The translations under genes and the position numbers were made by a program. Of a DNA stretch of 64,000 bases, positions 7,084-16,227 are shown in pieces (positions within the stretch are counted from its first letter, which is position 1; every line of letters begins with the position of its first letter). The notes under the pieces are model-generated. The model searched no databases and was not told the DNA's origin. It was given only the letters and a program-made list of their open reading frames with translations. The stretch is from Paenibacillus gyeongsangnamensis (GTDB lineage: Bacteria > Bacillota > Bacilli > Paenibacillales > NBRC-103111): contig NZ_JAQAGZ010000022.1 in NCBI RefSeq assembly GCF_027533625.1, positions 1 through 64,000 on the forward strand, read 5' to 3'.

Positions 7084-8379
7084 ATGATCGATCGTTATAC
7101 AAGACCCGAGATGGGGAACATTTGGACGGAAGAAAATAAATTCAAGGCATGGCTCGAGGTTGAAATTTTGTCCTGCGAGGCTTGGTCGGAGCTGGGCGTT
7201 ATTCCGAAAGAGGACGTAGCCGCTCTGCGACAAAATGCCGGCTTCCACATCGACCGGATCTACGAAATCGAGCAGGAAACGCGTCATGACGTGATCGCAT
7301 TCACCCGTGCGGTATCCGAAACGCTCGGAGAAGAACGCAAATGGGTGCATTACGGCTTAACCTCGACCGATGTGGTCGATACGGCGCTCGGCTATTTGCT
7401 GAAGCAGGCCAATGAGATCCTCGAGCGCGACATTCAAAACTTCATTCAAATTCTGAAGGACAAAGCGATTGCTTACAAGGATACGCCGATGATGGGACGG
7501 ACGCACGGCGTTCATGCGGAGCCGACGACCTTCGGTCTGAAGATGGCGCTCTGGTATGAGGAAATGAAGCGCAACCTGGAGCGTTTCCGCTTCGCGGCGG
7601 ACGGCGTCCAGTACGGCAAAATCTCCGGCGCGGTCGGCACCTACGCCAACATCGATCCGTTCGTGGAATCGTACGTCTGCTCGAAGCTGGGCACGAAGCC
7701 GGCGCCGATCTCGACGCAGACGCTGCAGCGCGACCGCCATGCGGAATACATGGCTACGCTGGCGCTGGTCGCCACGTCGCTCGACAAGTTCGCTACGGAA
7801 ATCCGCGCCCTGCAGAAGAGTGAGTTCCGTGAAGTAGAGGAGCCGTTCGCTAAGGGGCAGAAAGGGTCTTCCGCTATGCCGCACAAGCGCAACCCGATCG
7901 GCTGCGAGAGCATTTCGGGTCTGGCCCGCGTCATCCGCGGCCATATGGTGTCGGCTTACGAGAACGTGACGCTGTGGCATGAGCGCGATATTTCGCACTC
8001 CTCGGTGGAACGGATTATTTTGCCGGATGCGACGATCCTGCTCAACTATATGCTGAACCGACTCGGCAACATTGTTAAGAACTTGACGGTATTCCCGGAG
8101 AACATGAAACGGAATATGCAGAGCACGTACGGTGTACCGTTCTCCGGACGCGTCATGACGAAGCTGATCGACAAGGGCTTCAGCCGCGAGAAGGCTTACG
8201 ATACGGTGCAGCCGCGGGCGATGCAGGCCTGGGAAACGCAGAAGCCGTTCCGCGACATCGTCGAGAATACGCCGGAAATCCGCGATGTGCTGAGTCTGGA
8301 AGAGATCGAGGATGCGTTTAATCCAAGCTGGCATTTGAAGCATGTCGAAACGATTTTTAAGCGTTTGGAACTGATCTAA
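7084..8379 (+). CDS. purB: Adenylosuccinate lyase
   Basis: 431 residues, typical of the Bacillus-type enzyme. It cleaves SAICAR to AICAR plus fumarate and adenylosuccinate to AMP plus fumarate. The fumarase/aspartase superfamily features are clear: the opening IDRYTRPEMGNIWT, HYGLTSTDVVDTA, the GRTHGVHAEPTTFG segment with the catalytic His, and the signature GSSAMPHKRNPIG (about 262-274). ATG has a GGAGG site. It sits between purK and purC in the operon. Confidence 0.97.
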   Translation: MIDRYTRPEMGNIWTEENKFKAWLEVEILSCEAWSELGVIPKEDVAALRQNAGFHIDRIYEIEQETRHDVIAFTRAVSETLGEERKWVHYGLTSTDVVDTALGYLLKQANEILERDIQNFIQILKDKAIAYKDTPMMGRTHGVHAEPTTFGLKMALWYEEMKRNLERFRFAADGVQYGKISGAVGTYANIDPFVESYVCSKLGTKPAPISTQTLQRDRHAEYMATLALVATSLDKFATEIRALQKSEFREVEEPFAKGQKGSSAMPHKRNPIGCESISGLARVIRGHMVSAYENVTLWHERDISHSSVERIILPDATILLNYMLNRLGNIVKNLTVFPENMKRNMQSTYGVPFSGRVMTKLIDKGFSREKAYDTVQPRAMQAWETQKPFRDIVENTPEIRDVLSLEEIEDAFNPSWHLKHVETIFKRLELI

Positions 8380-8400
8380 GGAAGACGGGGAGTGGAAACC

Positions 8401-9294
8401 ATGAGCGGAACGAAAACGATCGCCATCTCGAGCGCAGAGCCCTTCGTAAAGGCGCCGCTGCTGTACAAAGGCAAGGTGCGCGAGCTGTACGACTTGGGAG
8501 AGCATTACTTGATCGCGGTGACGGACCGGATCTCAGCCTTCGACTATGTGCTGAGCCCTGCTGTGCCGGACAAGGGGAACGTGCTGAACGGCTTGAGCAA
8601 GTTCTGGTTCGAGCAGACGAAGCAGCTGATGCCAAACCATCTGGTGCATGCGGACGTGGAGCGGCTCGGCGATCTCGTAAGAGAGCCGGAGATCATGAAG
8701 GACCGCTTCATGGTCACGAGGAAGGCGGAGCGGATCGACATCGAGTGCGTCGTGCGCGGCTACATTACCGGCGGCGGCTGGAGGCAGTACCAGAAAACCG
8801 GCGAGATCAACGGACATAAGCTGCCGGCAGGCATGCGCAAAAATGAACGGTTCCCGCAGCCGATCTTTACCCCGGCGGCGAAGAACGACGTCGGCCACGA
8901 CGAGGACATCTCGATCGAGCGAATGAAGGAGCTGGTCGGCGCGGAGCTGACCGAGAAGCTGCAGGCGAAGAGTATCGAGCTGTATGAATTCGCGCGGGCG
9001 TTCTGCGAGGAGCGCGGCATCATTTTGGCGGATACGAAGTTTGAGTTCGGACTCATTGACGGCGAGATTATTCTGATCGATGAAATCTTTACTCCGGATT
9101 CGTCGCGCTTCTGGGCGAAGGAAAAATACGAGCTCGACATCGAGATCGACGGCATGGACAAGGAGCCGGTCCGGACTTACCTGTCCGGCACCGATTGGGA
9201 CAAGAACAGCCAGCCTTCTCCCCTGCCGGCCCACGTGGTGGAAGAGACGTCCCGCCGCTACCGCGATATATATAACCGTTTGGTAAACGGATAA
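8401..9294 (+). CDS. purC: SAICAR synthetase (long form)
   Basis: 297 residues; joins aspartate to CAIR with ATP to make SAICAR. Motifs include LYKGKVRELYDLGE, VTDRISAFDYVLSP, the ECVVRGYITGGGW loop and DTKFEFG with LIDEIFTPDSSRFW. At about 300 residues it is longer than the roughly 240-residue PurC of B. subtilis or E. coli and resembles the longer subtype. I place the start at ATG 8401, eight bases after GGGGAG; an in-frame GTG at 8392 would add three residues but lies within the ribosome binding site. It follows purB by 21 bases. Confidence 0.96.
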   Translation: MSGTKTIAISSAEPFVKAPLLYKGKVRELYDLGEHYLIAVTDRISAFDYVLSPAVPDKGNVLNGLSKFWFEQTKQLMPNHLVHADVERLGDLVREPEIMKDRFMVTRKAERIDIECVVRGYITGGGWRQYQKTGEINGHKLPAGMRKNERFPQPIFTPAAKNDVGHDEDISIERMKELVGAELTEKLQAKSIELYEFARAFCEERGIILADTKFEFGLIDGEIILIDEIFTPDSSRFWAKEKYELDIEIDGMDKEPVRTYLSGTDWDKNSQPSPLPAHVVEETSRRYRDIYNRLVNG

Positions 9295-9337
9295 GCTTAC
9301 GGCCATTATAGAGGACCATAATAGGAGGATTATTCCG

Positions 9338-9589
9338 ATGTTAAAAGCGACCGTATATGTAACGATCAAGCAAAGCGTTCTCGATGTGCAAGGCACCGCC
9401 GTGCAGGGCGCGCTGCATTCGATGGGTTTCGACGAAGTAGGCAAGGTGCGGATCGGCAAATATTTGGAAGTGGAGCTGAACACAAGCGATACGGCTGTAG
9501 CCGAGGAACGCGTGAAGGCGATGTGCGAGAAGCTTCTGGCCAATACGGTTATCGAGGATTACCGCTACGAGCTGCAGCCGGTAAAGTAA
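9338..9589 (+). CDS. purS: FGAM synthetase subunit PurS
   Basis: 83 residues, the small subunit of the three-part formylglycinamidine synthetase (PurS, PurQ, PurL) of Gram-positives. It bridges the glutaminase PurQ and the synthetase PurL. The sequence has the family start ATVYVTIKQSVLDVQGTAVQ and the GKYLEVEL strand. ATG follows AGGAGG. It lies directly before purQ and purL, matching the complex. Confidence 0.96.
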   Translation: MLKATVYVTIKQSVLDVQGTAVQGALHSMGFDEVGKVRIGKYLEVELNTSDTAVAEERVKAMCEKLLANTVIEDYRYELQPVK

Positions 9590-9656
9590 CCGCAGCGGTT
9601 AGTACGGATACCTGATCCGGGAAGGCCCCGGACTTATGATTAGGGAGGACAGGATA

Positions 9657-10352
9657 ATGAATTTCGCGGTACTGGTGTTTCCCGGTTCCAACTGTGATAT
9701 CGACTGCTATAAAGCGGTGGAGGATACGGTAGGTCAGCCTGTGGAGTACGTATGGCATACGGAGACGGATTTGTCCAAATACGATTGCATTCTTGTGCCG
9801 GGCGGCTTCTCCTACGGCGATTACCTGCGGTGCGGCGCCATCGCGCGGTTCGCTCCCGTCATGGGGGCGCTGGTGAAGGCGGCGGCGGAAGGCAAGTATG
9901 TGCTCGGCATTTGCAACGGGTTTCAAATTTTGACGGAAGCGGGGCTGCTTCCGGGAGCGCTGATGCGCAACCGCGAGCTGAAATTCCGCTGCCACCAGGC
10001 GCTGCTTCAGGTGGAGAACGCGAAGACGGCTTTTACATCGGATTATGAGCAGGGCGAGATCATCAGCATTCCGATCGCGCACGGCGAAGGTAACTATTAC
10101 TGCGACGAGGCGACTCTGGCGGAGCTGAAGGCGAATAACCAGATCGTGTTCCGTTACAAAACGGGCGAGAACCCGAACGGCTCCGTGGAGGATATCGCGG
10201 GGATCTGCAACAAAGCGGGCAACGTGCTCGGCATGATGCCTCATCCGGAGCGGGCGATCAGCGAGCTGCTCGGCTCGGCGGACGGCAAGCGGATGTTTAC
10301 ATCGATTCTTAGCACTTGGAGGGAACAACATGGCGCAGCAGCTGTCAACTAA
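9657..10352 (+). CDS. purQ: FGAM synthetase glutaminase subunit PurQ
   Basis: 231 residues, a class I glutamine amidotransferase that supplies ammonia to PurL. Seen are FPGSNCDIDCYKA near the start, the nucleophile Cys in VLGICNGFQ (about 85-93) and the closing MMPHPERA with the catalytic His/Glu (about 200-207). I choose ATG 9657, nine bases after AGGGAGGA, over an upstream in-frame ATG that overlaps this site. Its last 23 bases overlap purL. Confidence 0.96.
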   Translation: MNFAVLVFPGSNCDIDCYKAVEDTVGQPVEYVWHTETDLSKYDCILVPGGFSYGDYLRCGAIARFAPVMGALVKAAAEGKYVLGICNGFQILTEAGLLPGALMRNRELKFRCHQALLQVENAKTAFTSDYEQGEIISIPIAHGEGNYYCDEATLAELKANNQIVFRYKTGENPNGSVEDIAGICNKAGNVLGMMPHPERAISELLGSADGKRMFTSILSTWREQHGAAAVN

Positions 10353-12573
10353 GGAGCCTACGGCGGAACAAATCGCCGATCAGAAAATTTACAAGCAGTT
10401 CGGCGTAACGGACGACGAATATGCCAAAATTTGCGGCTTCCTGGGCCGGAAACCGAATTACGTGGAAATCGGCGTGTTCAGCGTCATGTGGTCGGAGCAC
10501 TGCTCCTATAAGAACTCCAAGGCCGTGCTGCGGAAATTCCCGACCACCGGCCCACGCGTCCTGATGGGACCGGGCGAAGGCGCGGGCATCGTCGATATCG
10601 GCGACAACCAGGCCGTCGTTTTCAAGATTGAAAGCCACAATCACCCTTCGGCGGTGGAGCCTTTCCAAGGCGCTGCGACGGGTGTCGGCGGCATTATCCG
10701 CGATATTTTCTCGATGGGCGCGCGCCCGGTGGCGGTGTTGAATTCCCTCCGGTTCGGGCGGCTCGAGAACGACCGCGTGAAATATTTGTTTGAGCACGTC
10801 GTCTCGGGGATTGCGGGCTACGGCAACTGTATCGGGATCCCGACGGTTGGCGGCGAAGTGATGTTCGACGAGAGCTACGAAGGCAACCCGCTCGTCAACG
10901 CGATGTGCGTTGGCCTCATCGATCACGACAAGATTCAGAAGGGCGTGGCCAAAGGCGTCGGCAACCCGGTGTTCTATGTAGGCCCGGCAACAGGCCGCGA
11001 CGGCATTCACGGGGCGACGTTCGCCTCCGAGGACTTGACCGCGGAATCCGAAGCGAAGCGCTCGGCGGTGCAGGTGGGCGATCCGTTCATGGAGAAGCTC
11101 GTGCTGGAGGCGTGCCTCGAGCTGATCGACTCCGGCATCGTGGTCGGCATTCAGGATATGGGTGCGGCCGGCCTCACCTGCTCAAGCTCCGAGATGGCGA
11201 GCAAGGCAGGCAACGGCATGGAGCTGTACCTCGACGAGGTGCCGCAGCGCGAAGAAGGCATGACGCCTTACGAGATGATGCTGTCCGAGTCGCAGGAGCG
11301 CATGCTGTTCGTTGTGAAGCCGGAGCATGAGGCGCAGGCGAAAGCGATTTTCGAGCGTTGGGGGCTGCACTGCGCGAAGGTGGGCAAAGTGACCGACGAC
11401 GGCAACCTCAAGCTGTATCATAAAGGCGAGCTCGTAGGCGACATGCCGGTAACGGCGCTGGTCGACGAGTGCCCGATGTACCACAAGCCTTCGGCGGTGC
11501 CTGCTTATTACGAGGCCAACGCGAAGGTGGATACGCTCCGCTATGCGGAAGTGACGGATTTGAACGAGGCTTTGAAAAAGGTGCTCGCATCTCCGACCGT
11601 CGCAAGCAAAGAGTGGGTTTACAACCAATACGATTACATGGTCCGGACCAGCACGGCGGTTCAGCCGGGCTCGGATGCGGCGGTCGTCACGATCCGCGGC
11701 TCCCGCAAGGCATTGTCGATGTCGACGGATTGCAACGGACGCTTCGTGTACCTGGATCCTGAAGTTGGGGGCATGATCGCGGTAGCGGAAGCGGCGCGCA
11801 ACAACGTGTGCTCCGGTGCCGAGCCTCTTGCGATTACGGACAACCTGAACTTCGGGAGCCCGGAGAAGCCGGAAATTTTCTGGCAGCTGGAAAAAGCGGT
11901 CGACGGCATGGCGGAAGCGTGCCTCAGGCTGAATACGCCGGTCATCGGCGGAAACGTGAGCTTGTACAACGAGAACCGTCAGGGCGCGATTTACCCGACG
12001 CCGGTGGTCGGCATGGTGGGCTTGGTGCATGATACCGATCACATTACGATGCAGGGCTTCAAGAACGAAAGCGACGTCATTCTGCTGTTCGGCGACACGA
12101 AGGCGGAGCTGGGTGGCAGCGAGTTCCAATACGTCGTTCACGGCGTGACGGAAGGCCGTCCTCCGCAGATCGATCTCGATGTGGAGAAAAAGCTGCTGGA
12201 CACCGTCCTCGGCGCTATCCAGCAAGGGCTTGTCGCTTCGGCGCATGACCTCGCGGAAGGCGGCCTCGCAGTGGCGCTGGCCGAGAGCTGCATCAGCGGC
12301 CGCGTAGGCGCAAGCGTGAACTTCGCGAGCGACCTCCGAAGCGATGTGGCCCTGTTCAGCGAGAGCCAATCCCGCATTCTGCTGAGCGCGGCTCCGGATA
12401 AAGCGGATGCGCTGAAGCGTCTGGCGGAGTCGGCGGGCGTGCCGGTTCAAGTGCTCGGTACGGTCGGCGGTGAAGATCTGAAAGTATCGGTTAAAGGCAG
12501 CTTGGTCGTTGATGCATCTGTATCTCAACTAGAAAAGGTTTGGAAGGATGCGATTCCATGTCTGATGAACTGA
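10330..12573 (+). CDS. purL: FGAM synthetase large subunit PurL
   Basis: 747 residues, the small-type PurL of Firmicutes. With PurS and PurQ it turns FGAR, ATP and glutamine into FGAM. Recognisable segments are MWSEHCSYKNSK (about 56-67), FKIESHNHPSAVEPFQGAATG (about 98-117), IQDMGAAGLTCSSSEMA and the ADP-site GGNVSLYNE. The ATG follows GGAGGG and sits inside the end of purQ (23-base overlap); its own end overlaps purF by 16 bases, so purQ, purL and purF are tightly coupled. Confidence 0.97.
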   Translation: MAQQLSTKEPTAEQIADQKIYKQFGVTDDEYAKICGFLGRKPNYVEIGVFSVMWSEHCSYKNSKAVLRKFPTTGPRVLMGPGEGAGIVDIGDNQAVVFKIESHNHPSAVEPFQGAATGVGGIIRDIFSMGARPVAVLNSLRFGRLENDRVKYLFEHVVSGIAGYGNCIGIPTVGGEVMFDESYEGNPLVNAMCVGLIDHDKIQKGVAKGVGNPVFYVGPATGRDGIHGATFASEDLTAESEAKRSAVQVGDPFMEKLVLEACLELIDSGIVVGIQDMGAAGLTCSSSEMASKAGNGMELYLDEVPQREEGMTPYEMMLSESQERMLFVVKPEHEAQAKAIFERWGLHCAKVGKVTDDGNLKLYHKGELVGDMPVTALVDECPMYHKPSAVPAYYEANAKVDTLRYAEVTDLNEALKKVLASPTVASKEWVYNQYDYMVRTSTAVQPGSDAAVVTIRGSRKALSMSTDCNGRFVYLDPEVGGMIAVAEAARNNVCSGAEPLAITDNLNFGSPEKPEIFWQLEKAVDGMAEACLRLNTPVIGGNVSLYNENRQGAIYPTPVVGMVGLVHDTDHITMQGFKNESDVILLFGDTKAELGGSEFQYVVHGVTEGRPPQIDLDVEKKLLDTVLGAIQQGLVASAHDLAEGGLAVALAESCISGRVGASVNFASDLRSDVALFSESQSRILLSAAPDKADALKRLAESAGVPVQVLGTVGGEDLKVSVKGSLVVDASVSQLEKVWKDAIPCLMN

Positions 12574-14060
12574 AGGCTGACGGACAAGGACGTTCTCCCC
12601 GGCTCTGGACCGGAGATTTTTATAACGAAGGCGTAAACGCCCATGCGGGTCTGTTCGACAAGCTGGGCGAGGAGTGCGGGGTGTTCGGCGTGTTCGGCCA
12701 CTCCGAAGCCGCTTCACTCTCCTACTACGGGCTTCATGCGCTTCAGCACCGCGGCCAGGAAAGCGCGGGCATCTGCGTTGCCGACGGAACGGAGTTCAAC
12801 TACCATCGCGGCATGGGGCTCGTGAAGGAAGTATTCAACAACGATAACCTGCAGACGCTCACAGGCACGGCTTCGATCGGCCATGTGCGCTATTCCACGT
12901 CGGGCGAGAGCAAGCTGGCCAACGCGCAGCCGCTCGTCTTCAAGTACCGCGAGGGGGACCTGGCGATCGCCACGAACGGCAACCTGACGAATGCGCCGGA
13001 GATCAAGAGCGAGCTGGAGAAGATGGGCTCGATCTTCCAAACGACGAGCGATACGGAAGTGGTTGCGCATCTGATCGCCCGCTCGAAGCACGACGATATC
13101 GTCTCGGCCGTGAAGGAAGCGCTGCTCAAGGTGGAAGGGGCTTACGCCTTTCTGATCATGGCGCAAGGCAAGCTGATCGCGGCGCGCGACCCGCACGGCC
13201 TGCGTCCGTTCGTTGCCGGACGGCTGGGTACGGCCTGGCTGTTCGCATCGGAATCGTGTGCGTTCGACGCTACGGGCGGCGCCTATTACCGTGACGTGGA
13301 GCCGGGCGAGCTGCTCGTGCTGGATATGAAAACGGGACGGGTGACCGAAGACCGGTTCTCCCCAATCAAGCAGCGCGCGGTCTGCGCGATGGAATATATT
13401 TACTTTGCGCGTCCCGACAGCGATGTCGACGCGGTGAACATTCATTCCGCCCGCAAGCGGATGGGCCGGCAGCTGGCGATGGAGGCTTTCGTCGACGCGG
13501 ACGTCGTGACCGGCGTACCGGATTCCAGCATTTCGGCGGCGATCGGCTTTGCCGAGCAGACAGGCATTCCCTACGAGCTCGGCTTGATCAAGAACCGCTA
13601 CACGGGCCGGACGTTCATCCAGCCGAGTCAGGAGCTGCGCGAGCAGGGTGTGAAGATGAAGCTGTCCGCTGTGCGCAGTATCGTGGACGGCAAGCGCGTC
13701 GTCATGATCGACGACTCGATCGTGCGCGGCACGACGTCCCTGCGCATCGTCAACCTGCTCCGCGAAGCGGGAGCGAAGGAAGTGCACGTGCGCATCTCAT
13801 CGCCTCCGTTCGCAAACCCCTGCTTCTACGGCATCGATACGCCAAGCCGCACGGAGCTGATTGCCGCCGTCAAGTCGGTGGAGGAAATCCGTCAGGCGAT
13901 CAACGCCGACTCGTTGTATTTCCTGAGCAAGGAGGGCCTGCTGTCCGCCATCGGGCAGACGAACTCGGAAGCGACGCGGGGCTACTGCACCGCCTGCTTC
14001 GATAACCGTTACCCGACGGTTGTCCCCGACGAAGCCGCCCTCGGCTGCGGCTGCGATTAA
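12558..14060 (+). CDS. purF: Amidophosphoribosyltransferase (PurF, iron-sulfur type)
   Basis: 500 residues; catalyses the first committed step, PRPP plus glutamine to phosphoribosylamine. The glutaminase nucleophile is Cys40 (ECGVFGVFGH), so a 39-residue propeptide is expected to be removed, longer than the 11 residues of B. subtilis. The PRPP loop VVMIDDSIVRGTT and the Cys residues ESCAFD, NPCFYG and CTACF, which match the 4Fe-4S ligands of the Bacillus enzyme, are present. ATG 12558 has a GGAAGGA site nine bases upstream; an in-frame TTG at 12540 is less likely. It ends the first half of the operon, before a 497-bp gap. Confidence 0.96.
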   Translation: MSDELKADGQGRSPRLWTGDFYNEGVNAHAGLFDKLGEECGVFGVFGHSEAASLSYYGLHALQHRGQESAGICVADGTEFNYHRGMGLVKEVFNNDNLQTLTGTASIGHVRYSTSGESKLANAQPLVFKYREGDLAIATNGNLTNAPEIKSELEKMGSIFQTTSDTEVVAHLIARSKHDDIVSAVKEALLKVEGAYAFLIMAQGKLIAARDPHGLRPFVAGRLGTAWLFASESCAFDATGGAYYRDVEPGELLVLDMKTGRVTEDRFSPIKQRAVCAMEYIYFARPDSDVDAVNIHSARKRMGRQLAMEAFVDADVVTGVPDSSISAAIGFAEQTGIPYELGLIKNRYTGRTFIQPSQELREQGVKMKLSAVRSIVDGKRVVMIDDSIVRGTTSLRIVNLLREAGAKEVHVRISSPPFANPCFYGIDTPSRTELIAAVKSVEEIRQAINADSLYFLSKEGLLSAIGQTNSEATRGYCTACFDNRYPTVVPDEAALGCGCD

Positions 14061-14425
14061 GTCTTTTCGCTCACGCCGGCCAAGACAGGGCCGGCTGAGC
14101 TATTTATAAAAAACCGCGACGTTGGAGCGGTTAGTTTTATGTTTTTGAACCGGTTGAGCCGAAAGGCGGAGAACCGTGTGCCTGCCGGAGAGTTTACGTG
14201 CCGCATTTGAAAACGGGGACATACCTCGAAGTCCGTTGAAAAAATAGAGGAGGGGGCGGATTCGTTCTGTAGAAGCGCAAGCGTTCGCCTTTGTCCCCGG
14301 ATTGTTACCGCTCAGGGTGTTATTTAATCCGATAATCCGAGGTTGGGTCCCCGCAAAGTACTCGAATTTACTTCTTTGAATGGACTTCACTTTGTGGGGC
14401 AGGGCAGCGATCGGAAGAACGATAT

Positions 14426-14450
14426 CCGCTCGCGCAGCGGGCTTTTTTCG
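14426..14450 (+). terminator. Terminator-like hairpin inside the pur operon
   Basis: CCGCT and AGCGG flank CGCGC and are followed by GC and six T. It may reduce read-through from purF into purM, or end a short leader. Confidence 0.55.
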
Positions 14451-14455
14451 CAGAA

Positions 14456-14472
14456 CTCCTAGGAGTTATAAT
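14456..14472 (+). promoter_or_regulatory. Possible internal promoter for purMNH-purO-purD
   Basis: A perfect TATAAT (14467-14472) follows directly after the terminator-like hairpin and overlaps the 3' end of a perfect 14-base palindrome AACTCCTAGGAGTT, but the -35 position (about 14444-14449) is only T-rich. The combination suggests an internal start with an operator-like site; evidence is motif-level only. Confidence 0.35.
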
Positions 14473-14557
14473 ATCCCGTTTTCAAGAGCGGCCGGAGGTA
14501 GACCGCATAGACTCGCAGCCTGTAGAGGCCAACCTACCCCCATGAGGAGGAAAACAA

Positions 14558-15598
14558 GTGTCCGATGCATATAAGAAAGCCGGCGTAGACATCGCGGCCG
14601 GCAACGAAGCGGTCGAGCGCATGAAGAAGCACGTCAAAACGACATTCCGTCCCGAGGTGCTGACCGACCTAGGGGGCTTCGGCGCGCTGTTCGGCTTGAA
14701 CAAAGACAAATACGAAGAGCCGGTGCTGGTGTCGGGAACCGACGGCGTAGGCACGAAGCTGAAGATCGCGTTCGCGATGGACAAGCACGATACCATCGGC
14801 ATCGATGCGGTGGCGATGTGCGTCAACGATGTAATAGTGCAGGGCGCGGAGCCGCTCTTTTTCCTCGATTACCTCGCGTGCGACCGGGTGATCCCCGAGA
14901 AAATCGAAGCGATCATCAAAGGCATCAGCGACGGCTGCGTACAGGCGGGCTGCGCTCTGATCGGCGGCGAAACGGCGGAAATGCCGGGCATGTACAGCGA
15001 AGGCGAATATGATATCGCCGGCTTCAACGTGGCCATCGTCGACAAGAAGAAGATCATCGACGGCTCGGCCATCCGTCCGGGCGATGTCGTTCTCGGCTTC
15101 GCATCCAGCGGCGTGCACAGCAACGGCTTCTCGCTCGTGCGCAAGCTGCTGCTGGAAGAGAAGGGCTACTCCCTTCAGGATGAAGTGTCCGCGCTGGGCG
15201 GCAAGCTAGGGGACGTGCTGCTGACGCCGACGAAAATCTATGTGAAGCCGATCCTGGCCGCGCTGGAACAGGTGGAGATCAAGGGCATGGCACACATCAC
15301 GGGCGGTGGGTTTCTCGAGAACATTCCGCGCGTGCTCCCGGAAGGCGTCAACGTTGAGATCAATTACGGCTCCTGGCCGATTCTGCCGATCTTCGAGCTC
15401 ATGCAGAAGGAAGGCGGCATCAGCAACAACGACATGTTCCGCACGTTCAACATGGGCATCGGCATGGTTGTCATCGTGGCGGAGGAGCATGCGGCGAAAG
15501 CGGCCGAAGTGTTCGAGGCGCAGGGAGAAAAAGCGTACACGCTGGGCCGCGTAACGGCAGGCGAGCGGGTTGTGACCTTTAACGGAGCTTCCGTATGA
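14558..15598 (+). CDS. purM: Phosphoribosylformylglycinamidine cyclo-ligase (AIR synthetase)
   Basis: 346 residues, the usual PurM size; closes the imidazole ring of FGAM with ATP to give AIR. Diagnostic segments are the YKKAGVDIAAGNEAVERMK start, LVSGTDGVGTKLKIA, MCVNDVIVQGAEPLFFLDY and GGETAEMPGMY, plus THITGGG-type AHITGGGF near 247. Start is GTG 14558, seven bases after GAGGAGG. It begins the second half of the operon after the 497-bp gap and overlaps purN by four bases (ATGA). Confidence 0.97.
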   Translation: MSDAYKKAGVDIAAGNEAVERMKKHVKTTFRPEVLTDLGGFGALFGLNKDKYEEPVLVSGTDGVGTKLKIAFAMDKHDTIGIDAVAMCVNDVIVQGAEPLFFLDYLACDRVIPEKIEAIIKGISDGCVQAGCALIGGETAEMPGMYSEGEYDIAGFNVAIVDKKKIIDGSAIRPGDVVLGFASSGVHSNGFSLVRKLLLEEKGYSLQDEVSALGGKLGDVLLTPTKIYVKPILAALEQVEIKGMAHITGGGFLENIPRVLPEGVNVEINYGSWPILPIFELMQKEGGISNNDMFRTFNMGIGMVVIVAEEHAAKAAEVFEAQGEKAYTLGRVTAGERVVTFNGASV

Positions 15599-16227
15599 GG
15601 GAACGTCCGCTCCGCATCGCCGTCTTCGCCTCCGGAAGCGGGAGCAATTTCGAAGCGATTGCGGAGGCGGTGAAGGCAGAGAGGCTCGATGCTAGCATCG
15701 AGCTTTTGGTTTGCGACCGGCCTGAGGCCAAGGTCGTAGAACGGGTGCGGGAGGCCGGCGTGCCGGTCCACCTGTTCCGCCCGAAGGACTACCCGGATCG
15801 CGAGGCGTATGAACGGGAAATTCTCGAGCAGCTCCGCGCGAAGGGCGTCGAGCTGGTCGTGCTGGCCGGTTATATGCGGATTCTGACGAACGTGCTGGTG
15901 GATGCCTTCTGGGGGCGGATGATCAACATTCATCCGTCGCTGCTGCCTTCATTTCCCGGGCTGCACGCCGTTCGTCAGGCTTTGGAGCATGGAGTGAAAG
16001 TGACCGGCATTACGGTGCATCTCGTGGACGGAGGGCTCGACAGCGGGCCGATTCTGGCGCAGCGCGCGCTGGACATCCGTCCGAAGGATACGGAAGAGAC
16101 CCTCGGCGAACGCATCCATCCCCTAGAGCATGAGCTGTACCCGCAAGTCATTCAGGATATTGCCGCAGGACGGATCGATTTAGAGCGCTATACCAATACG
16201 AAACCGAAGGATGGGATTCATTCATGA
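15595..16227 (+). CDS. purN: Phosphoribosylglycinamide formyltransferase
   Basis: 210 residues; uses 10-formyl-THF to formylate GAR. Seen are the PRTase-like phosphate loop FASGSGSNFEAI (about 11-22), LAGYMRILTNVLVDAFWGRMINIHPSLLPSFPG with the catalytic Asn-His pair (about 108-114 region), and the late Asp in VDGGLDSGPI. Starts within the purM stop and ends in a four-base overlap with the purH start, so the three genes are translationally coupled. Confidence 0.97.
   Translation: MRERPLRIAVFASGSGSNFEAIAEAVKAERLDASIELLVCDRPEAKVVERVREAGVPVHLFRPKDYPDREAYEREILEQLRAKGVELVVLAGYMRILTNVLVDAFWGRMINIHPSLLPSFPGLHAVRQALEHGVKVTGITVHLVDGGLDSGPILAQRALDIRPKDTEETLGERIHPLEHELYPQVIQDIAAGRIDLERYTNTKPKDGIHS

Larger units (their letters stand above)
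14061..14557 (+). other. Non-coding gap inside the pur operon
   Basis: 497 bases without a convincing gene, in an operon whose other junctions overlap or are under 70 bases. It holds a strong hairpin right after purF (14070-14100, GCCGGCC/GGCCGGC), a second hairpin (14109-14135, ACCGC/GCGGT) that would terminate minus-strand transcripts, AT-richer sequence with several GGGGAC motifs, then a plus-strand terminator-like hairpin (14426-14450) and a possible promoter. The minus-strand reading frame across it (14100-14390) shows no protein-like composition or ribosome binding site. Confidence 0.6.

Noticed and set aside
14100..14390. Minus-strand reading frame of 96 codons in the purF-purM gap
   Set aside because: No ribosome binding site, no protein-like composition, and a minus-strand terminator lies within it.
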